Source: a bacterium
GTDB lineage: Bacteria; Vulcanimicrobiota; Vulcanimicrobiia; Vulcanimicrobiales; Vulcanimicrobiaceae
Assembly (NCBI GenBank): GCA_021805775.1
Contig: JAJZED010000010.1
Location: 40,590 to 104,589, forward strand
DNA length: 64,000 nt
Reading direction: 5' to 3'
Shown: positions 59,491-64,000 of the stretch, one piece after another
Layout of the letters: the number at the start of each line of letters is the position of its first letter
Position numbering within the stretch: the first letter of the stretch is position 1
Notes under the pieces: generated by a model
What the model was told of the DNA's origin: nothing
The model's database searches: none
What the model saw: the letters and a program-made list of their open reading frames with translations, nothing else
Program-made: the position numbers and the translations under genes

Positions 59491-60503
59491 AGCGCGAAAG
59501 CGTGAGAGCCTTGACGATTGGGACGCTCGGCGTGGCGGCGGCGATGTCGCTGGCGATGCTCGCATCGCACGTGTCGCCGATACTCGGCTTCAATGCGTTT
59601 TTCTACGGTGCTTTCGGCGGCAAGCAACAGATCGCCGAGACGCTCGCGAGCACGACGGCGCTTCTATTTCCAGCACTCGGCATTGCGATTGCCTTTCGCG
59701 CCGGCCTCTTTAATATCGGTGCCGAGGGACAATTATTGATCGGCGGTCTCCTTGCGGGGTGGCTCGGCACGCGCATCGACGTTCCCCCCGCGCTTGCGAT
59801 TACGGCAATATTCCTCGCAGGCGCCCTCGGCGGTGCATTATGGGGTGCGATAGCCGGATGGTTGAAGGCCGCGCGCGGCGCGAATGAAGTCATCTCCACC
59901 TTGATGCTCAACTTTATCGCCGCATCGCTCGCGCTCTATCTCGTAACCGGTCCGCTGCGCGCACCCGATGCAGCCGGCCCCGAGCTCTCGCTGCTGCCGC
60001 ACGCATACTGGCTTCCGACGCTCCTCTCGCAAACGCGCGCGACGATTGCGCTACCGATCGCGCTGCTCGCCGCGCTCGCCTTGCGCTACGTTCTCGATCG
60101 CACCTGGTTTGGTTACCGCCTTCGCGCCGCAGGCGAAGCGCCGGAGGCCGCGCGCCGCGCCGGCATCTCTTTATCGAAGGTTGCATTGTGGGCGATGGCG
60201 TGGTCGGGTGCCCTGGCCGGCATGGGCGGTGCGGCGCTCGTTGCCGGTGAATTACATCGCTTCAACACGCAGCTATCTCCGGGATACGGCTTCATCGCTA
60301 TCGCGGTCGCCCTCGTCGGCGGTCTCGAACCGTTGGCGATCTGCGTCGCCGCACTCGCATTCGGAGCGCTGGAATCGGGCGGCCTCGCATTGCAAGCCGC
60401 CGCAGCGGTACCGAAAGACGCGATTCACGTTATCGAAGGCTTGCTCGTCTTTGCGCTCGCCGCGCGGCGCTATCTCGGTGCGAAAGGAGCGGCCGCGCAA
60501 TGA
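59487..60503 (+). CDS. ABC transporter permease 1 (nucleoside importer)
   Basis: The 338-residue inner-membrane protein of the BPD_transp_2 family has about nine membrane segments. The marker GLFNIGAEGQLLIGGLLAGWLG lies near residue 75, and the cytoplasmic EAA-like loop RLRAAGEAPEAARRAGISLSKVALWAMAWSGALAGMGGA follows. It overlaps the ATPase gene by 4 nt (ATGA) and the second permease by 4 nt. Confidence 0.94.
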   Translation: MKRESVRALTIGTLGVAAAMSLAMLASHVSPILGFNAFFYGAFGGKQQIAETLASTTALLFPALGIAIAFRAGLFNIGAEGQLLIGGLLAGWLGTRIDVPPALAITAIFLAGALGGALWGAIAGWLKAARGANEVISTLMLNFIAASLALYLVTGPLRAPDAAGPELSLLPHAYWLPTLLSQTRATIALPIALLAALALRYVLDRTWFGYRLRAAGEAPEAARRAGISLSKVALWAMAWSGALAGMGGAALVAGELHRFNTQLSPGYGFIAIAVALVGGLEPLAICVAALAFGALESGGLALQAAAAVPKDAIHVIEGLLVFALAARRYLGAKGAAAQ

Positions 60504-61366
60504 CGCTCTCGCTCGTGCTTTCGTTACTCGCGCTCGCACTCGTCCGTGGAACGCCGATTCTCCTTGCGTCGTTGGGCGGCGTCCTCTCCGAGCGCGCCGG
60601 CATCGTCAATATCGCTCTCGAAGGAGAGATGACCGCGGGCGCGTTCGCGGCAGCGTTGATTTCGTTTTTTACGCGCGACCCGTGGATCGGCGCGATCGGC
60701 GGCGTCGCGGTCGGAGCCGCGGTCGGATTCGCTCTCGGCTTTGCTGCGACGCGGTGGCGCGTCGATCAGATCGTCGCCGGAATGGGCATCAACCTTATCT
60801 GCACCGGCGGCGCTGCGTTCGGCCTGATCTTCGTTTTCAACCAAGCCGGGGTGACGCCGCAGGTTCCGGCGATCAATCAGGCGCTCTGGGCGATGGTGGT
60901 TCTGGGAATCGTTCTTGCAGCGGCGCTACAATGGGTACTTTCGCGGACGCCGATCGGTCTGCGCTTGCGCGCCTGCGGTGAAAACCCGCACGCCGCGCGC
61001 GCCGCCGGCATCGATCCGCTCGCCGTGCGCCTCTATGCAAGCGCAATCGCCGGTGCGCTCGCGGGGCTCGGCGGCGTCTTTCTCGCACTCGGCGAACTCA
61101 ATCTCTACTCCGACGGAATGATCGCGGGGCGCGGGTTTATCGCACTCGCCGCAGTTATTTTCGGGAGGTGGACGCCGCTCGGCGCGGCGGGCGTCGCCTT
61201 GATTTTCGGTTTATTGGAAGCGCTGCAGTTTGCGTTACAAGGGAACATCGCGTGGTTACCGAGCGATTTTCTTCAAGCGCTCCCCTATATCGCCGCCCTC
61301 ATCGCGCTGCTCGGTGCGAGCGGCCGTTATCGTCCACCTGCCGCCGAAGGGAAACCTTATCCATGA
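60500..61366 (+). CDS. ABC transporter permease 2 (nucleoside importer)
   Basis: The 288-residue partner permease shows the family marker LLASLGGVLSERAGIVNIALEGEMTAGAFAAAL and LRLRACGENPHAARAAGIDPLAVRLYASAIAGALAGLGG. It probably forms a heterodimeric channel with the first permease. The following beta-lactamase-fold gene starts within its stop codon (ATGA), tying that enzyme to the transporter operon. Confidence 0.94.
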   Translation: MTLSLVLSLLALALVRGTPILLASLGGVLSERAGIVNIALEGEMTAGAFAAALISFFTRDPWIGAIGGVAVGAAVGFALGFAATRWRVDQIVAGMGINLICTGGAAFGLIFVFNQAGVTPQVPAINQALWAMVVLGIVLAAALQWVLSRTPIGLRLRACGENPHAARAAGIDPLAVRLYASAIAGALAGLGGVFLALGELNLYSDGMIAGRGFIALAAVIFGRWTPLGAAGVALIFGLLEALQFALQGNIAWLPSDFLQALPYIAALIALLGASGRYRPPAAEGKPYP

Positions 61367-62361
61367 TCCGCACGCGCACGTTCGTTTTGATGCTCCTTTT
61401 CGTATCGCTCGCGTGGGCGGGAGCGTCTCCGTGTGCGGCTGCGATTCCGCCGCCGATGCGATCGTTACGCGATTCGCTCCGTTCGCTCGCGCGCTCGAGC
61501 GATGCAAACGTGGGCATCGCCGTGGAAGATCTCGCAACCGGAGCGATCACCGGATACAACCTCAATCGCTCGATGCCGGCCGCATCGACGATAAAAATTC
61601 CGGTGATGGTGGAGGTCTTCCGCCGCATGGCGCGCGGACGCTTCACGCTCAATCACGTCATGCACCTTCGAGCGGAGGATCGCGATTACGGCTCGGGCGA
61701 TCTCGCCTACGCGCCGGTCGGCACCCCGATTACCGTCAAACGCCTGCTCGCAAAGATGATCGACATTAGCGACAATACGGCGGCGAATATGCTCGTTCGG
61801 CTCGTCGGGCGCGAACGCATTAACGAAGCCATGCAAATCTACGGATGCCACCATACCTATCTGCGCACGGCGATTCGCACGAACGTCGCCGCCGTTGAAA
61901 CAAACCTTCGCACGACTCCGCTCGATATGTTGACCCTGCTGGTAAAAATGGCGCGCGGGAAGCTCGTCGATGCGTGGTCCTCGCATGCGATGTTGGAGAT
62001 ACTCGCGCATCAGGAGATCGACACGTTGCTGCCCGAGCCGCTTCCCGACGGAACGACCATCGCCCATAAGACGGGCTCGTTGCACGATGTCATGGCCGAT
62101 GTCGGCATCGTTTACGAACCCGGAGCTCCGTTCGCCATCGCAGCGATGACGAGCGGGCTTCCCGATCCGCAACTCGGGCGCGATATCGTGCGTCAAGCCT
62201 CGCTGTTGAGTTTCAACGCGATGGCCCAACTCGCAGAGGTGCGCGCGACGCTCGGCCTTCCCAATCGCCTCGCCGAGGTCATCACGCCCGAGGCGATTCC
62301 CGAGCCCCCCGACGTGCGCTATTGGACCGGACAGTCGCTCTCGGTCGGCAGCGGCGGCTAA
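61363..62361 (+). CDS. Class A beta-lactamase-fold serine hydrolase, secreted
   Basis: The 332-residue protein has a signal peptide (about 1-27). The three active-site motifs are present: STIK (Ser75-Lys78), SDN (136-138) and KTG (236-238). A Glu179 in VETNLRTTP could be the omega-loop Glu, but the usual ExxLN spacing is changed. It may be a true beta-lactamase or a peptidoglycan- or peptide-acting relative. The C-terminus extends about 40 residues past the fold. Co-translation with a nucleoside ABC importer is unusual. Confidence 0.85.
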   Translation: MIRTRTFVLMLLFVSLAWAGASPCAAAIPPPMRSLRDSLRSLARSSDANVGIAVEDLATGAITGYNLNRSMPAASTIKIPVMVEVFRRMARGRFTLNHVMHLRAEDRDYGSGDLAYAPVGTPITVKRLLAKMIDISDNTAANMLVRLVGRERINEAMQIYGCHHTYLRTAIRTNVAAVETNLRTTPLDMLTLLVKMARGKLVDAWSSHAMLEILAHQEIDTLLPEPLPDGTTIAHKTGSLHDVMADVGIVYEPGAPFAIAAMTSGLPDPQLGRDIVRQASLLSFNAMAQLAEVRATLGLPNRLAEVITPEAIPEPPDVRYWTGQSLSVGSGG

Positions 62362-62374
62362 GGGAAGTAGAACC

Positions 62375-63097
62375 TTGCGCTTAGGCGACGTGGCGATATT
62401 CATTCTCGATGTCGAAACCACCGGGATCGACCCGAAAAAAAACCACGTTTGCGAGATTGCGGTTGCCCGCTGGCTCCCGCCGACATACAACGGGCCCGCC
62501 GAACGAACCACGTGGTCGAGCTTGGTGCGGCCGCCCGTCGCCATTCCGGCCGCCGCAACGGCGATTCACGGCATCTCCGATTCCGATGTCAGCGACGCTC
62601 CCCCACTGGCCGGCGCGTTGGCAACCTTTCGCGAAGTGGTGCCTGCGGGCTCGCTGGTCGTCGCACACAATATTGCTTTTGACGGCGCATTTATCGATCT
62701 TCGCGAACGGCATCAAGCGTGCACGCTGCGCCTCGCGCAACGATTATGGCCGCACGCACCGTCGCACAAGAACGCGGAGCTCGCACGTTGGCTAGGCATC
62801 GAAACGGAGGGCCGGCGTTTACACCGCGCGGCGCCCGACGTCGCGATAACGGGCGGTATTTTCGAAGCGATTCTCCGGCGCATAGTGGAGGTGGAGGGTG
62901 GCGTTCCGACCCTCGAGCGCCTCTGTCAATTATCCTCGCCCAACGAGCCGGTCGCATTTCTTCCGTTCGGAAAATATCGCGGCGAACCGCTCGGCGCGGT
63001 GCCGACCGAGTATCTCGCCTATGCGCGCGATAGATGGCTCGACGCCGAACCCGGCCTCCGCTCGGCGATACTCGCCGAGATCGCGCGCCGAGCGTAG
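62375..63097 (+). CDS. DnaQ-like 3'-5' exonuclease with C-terminal DUF3820-like segment
   Basis: This 240-residue protein has a DEDDh exonuclease domain: LDVETTGID (Exo I), VVAHNIAFDGAFI (Exo II) and LHRAAPDVAITGGIF (Exo III). The C-terminal 50 residues carry LPFGKYRGEPLGAVPTEYLAYARD, resembling the DUF3820 segment found on some exonucleases. The start is a TTG at 62375 with GGAAG upstream, or a GTG at 62390. It could be a proofreading or repair nuclease. It is convergent with the aminotransferase, 4 bp apart. Confidence 0.88.
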   Translation: MRLGDVAIFILDVETTGIDPKKNHVCEIAVARWLPPTYNGPAERTTWSSLVRPPVAIPAAATAIHGISDSDVSDAPPLAGALATFREVVPAGSLVVAHNIAFDGAFIDLRERHQACTLRLAQRLWPHAPSHKNAELARWLGIETEGRRLHRAAPDVAITGGIFEAILRRIVEVEGGVPTLERLCQLSSPNEPVAFLPFGKYRGEPLGAVPTEYLAYARDRWLDAEPGLRSAILAEIARRA

Positions 63098-63101
63098 GCG
63101 G

Positions 63102-64000
63102 TTATGCGGGCCGACGCGCGTAGGTCGGCGCTACCCAACCGCTATAGCGCGGTTCGCGGCCGCGAACCGCGCGTTCGTAGATCTCCATGATCTTGCCCGC
63201 GACCTGGCCCAAGGTTCCATCGCCGACGCGACGTCCGTCGATCGACGAGGCATGAACGAGGCCGGCCGCACTGCCGCTGAAAAACACTTCGTCGGCTGCA
63301 TAGAGTTCGCCGCGATCGATCGACCGTTCGACGATTTTCAAACCGAGCATCTCCGAAGCGATCTGAATCACCGCGCGCCGCGTGCAGCCCTCCAACACAT
63401 TCTGCGACGGATCGGGCGTATAGAGCGCCCCATGACGAACGAGAAAAATATTCTCCGCCGATCCCTCGGCAACGTGCCCATCGTGCGAAAGCATAATTGC
63501 TTCATCGTACCCGTTAAGCACCGCTTCGCTCTTGGCCAACGCCGAGTTCACGTACAGTCCGGTGATCTTTCCGCGCGGAGGGGCCATCGTATCGTCGGCG
63601 CGACGCCACGAACTCACGCAGGCTTTGAGCCCGACCGTCGCATCGAAGTATTTTACGAAGGGCAGCGCGATCATCGCGAAACTCGCGGGAACGCCGTGAA
63701 GGCGAACGCCGATATCTTCGGCCGACTTAAAGATGCAGGGGCGTATATAGACGTCGGTCTCGAAATTATTTCGTCGGCAGAGGTCGATGGTGATCTCGAT
63801 TAATTCATCGACGGAATGCGGCAACTCCATCAGCAAGATCTTCGCCGAATTAAACAAGCGCTCGTAATGTTCGCGCAGGAGCAGTAGATAGAGTTCGCGA
63901 TCTTCGGGAACCCAGAAACCGCGAATGCCCTCGAAACATCCGGTGCCGTACTGTAAGCCGTGCGTTAAAAGACCCACCTTCGCATCGTTATAGTTGGAGA
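63102..64000 (-). CDS. ilvE: Branched-chain amino acid aminotransferase (5' end beyond the window)
   Basis: This class IV PLP aminotransferase is cut by the window edge; the frame continues past 64000 with SNYNDAK before VGLLTHGLQYGTGCFEGIRGF. Visible signatures are YVNSALAKSEAVLNGYDEAIML with the PLP lysine region, VAEGSAENIFLVR and EVFFSGSAAGLV. It makes Val, Leu and Ile or starts their breakdown. The apparent GTG at 63975-63977 is internal, not the true start. Confidence 0.92.
   Translation of the reverse strand, partial: SNYNDAKVGLLTHGLQYGTGCFEGIRGFWVPEDRELYLLLLREHYERLFNSAKILLMELPHSVDELIEITIDLCRRNNFETDVYIRPCIFKSAEDIGVRLHGVPASFAMIALPFVKYFDATVGLKACVSSWRRADDTMAPPRGKITGLYVNSALAKSEAVLNGYDEAIMLSHDGHVAEGSAENIFLVRHGALYTPDPSQNVLEGCTRRAVIQIASEMLGLKIVERSIDRGELYAADEVFFSGSAAGLVHASSIDGRRVGDGTLGQVAGKIMEIYERAVRGREPRYSGWVAPTYARRPA

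Overview
The window is GC-rich bacterial chromosomal DNA. The cell is a diderm aerobe: there are two very large TonB-dependent receptors, a TonB-like protein, several lipoproteins, a Tat system and a Rieske/cytochrome b complex. Heme is made by the C5 (glutamyl-tRNA) route. The mixture of a Bacillus-like LexA operator and a lexA/LysM divergent pair with an outer membrane, plus many short palindromic intergenic repeats, would fit a poorly sampled phylum such as Candidatus Eremiobacterota (WPS-2). That placement is an inference from gene content; no 16S rRNA gene is present to settle it.

Layout. 1-3.1 kb: palindromic repeat arrays around a GIY-YIG nuclease gene and two lipoproteins that share a DUF3465-like domain. 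3.2-6.3 kb (minus): an FHA protein, then panC, coaBC and coaX, a pantothenate/CoA operon with overlapping or touching genes. 6.4-10 kb: a small acidic protein, a PilZ protein, an aluminium-resistance-type PLP enzyme, an orphan PTS EIIC and lexA; lexA is divergent from a YneA-like LysM gene across a LexA-type box. 10.5-11.3 kb: a heptad-repeat membrane protein and a small CxxC protein. 11.4-20.4 kb (minus): two Oar-like TonB-dependent receptors and a lipoprotein; both receptors share an upstream 11-bp-period direct repeat and a -10-like element. 20.7-22.7 kb: sucC-sucD. 22.9-23.9 kb: repeats plus two copies of a roughly 170-nt structured element with a tRNA-like T arm.

24-27.3 kb (minus): thiolase, 3-hydroxyacyl-CoA dehydrogenase and acyl-CoA dehydrogenase, a beta-oxidation or short-chain acyl-CoA operon. 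27.4-34.2 kb: an ICMT-like methyltransferase, a MITE-like element, rsmI-metG-GGDEF-tatD and a PLD-like protein. 34.3-41.6 kb (plus): menG, a polyprenyl diphosphate synthase, tatA, tatC, resB, ccsA, a Rieske protein and a cytochrome b-cytochrome c fusion. These genes together make the quinone, mature the c-type cytochromes, export the Rieske protein and build the complex, and the run ends at a strong terminator. 41.7-45.3 kb: two small secreted proteins, a PhzF protein and an ArnT-like glycosyltransferase.

45.4-53.7 kb (plus): a tetrapyrrole operon with a three-domain fusion (CysG N-terminal/HemC/one-lobe HemD), hemB, a MobA-like gene, hemL, hemA, a CobA-HemD fusion and a DUF92 protein. 53.6-54.7 kb: a glutaredoxin-like protein and the TonB-like protein. 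54.7-55.7 kb: long tandem repeat arrays. 55.7-57 kb (minus): a DUF5069 protein and arginase. 57.1-63.1 kb (plus): a complete BMP-type nucleoside ABC importer, a class A beta-lactamase-fold protein and a DnaQ-like exonuclease. 63.1 kb to the edge (minus): a branched-chain aminotransferase cut by the window end.
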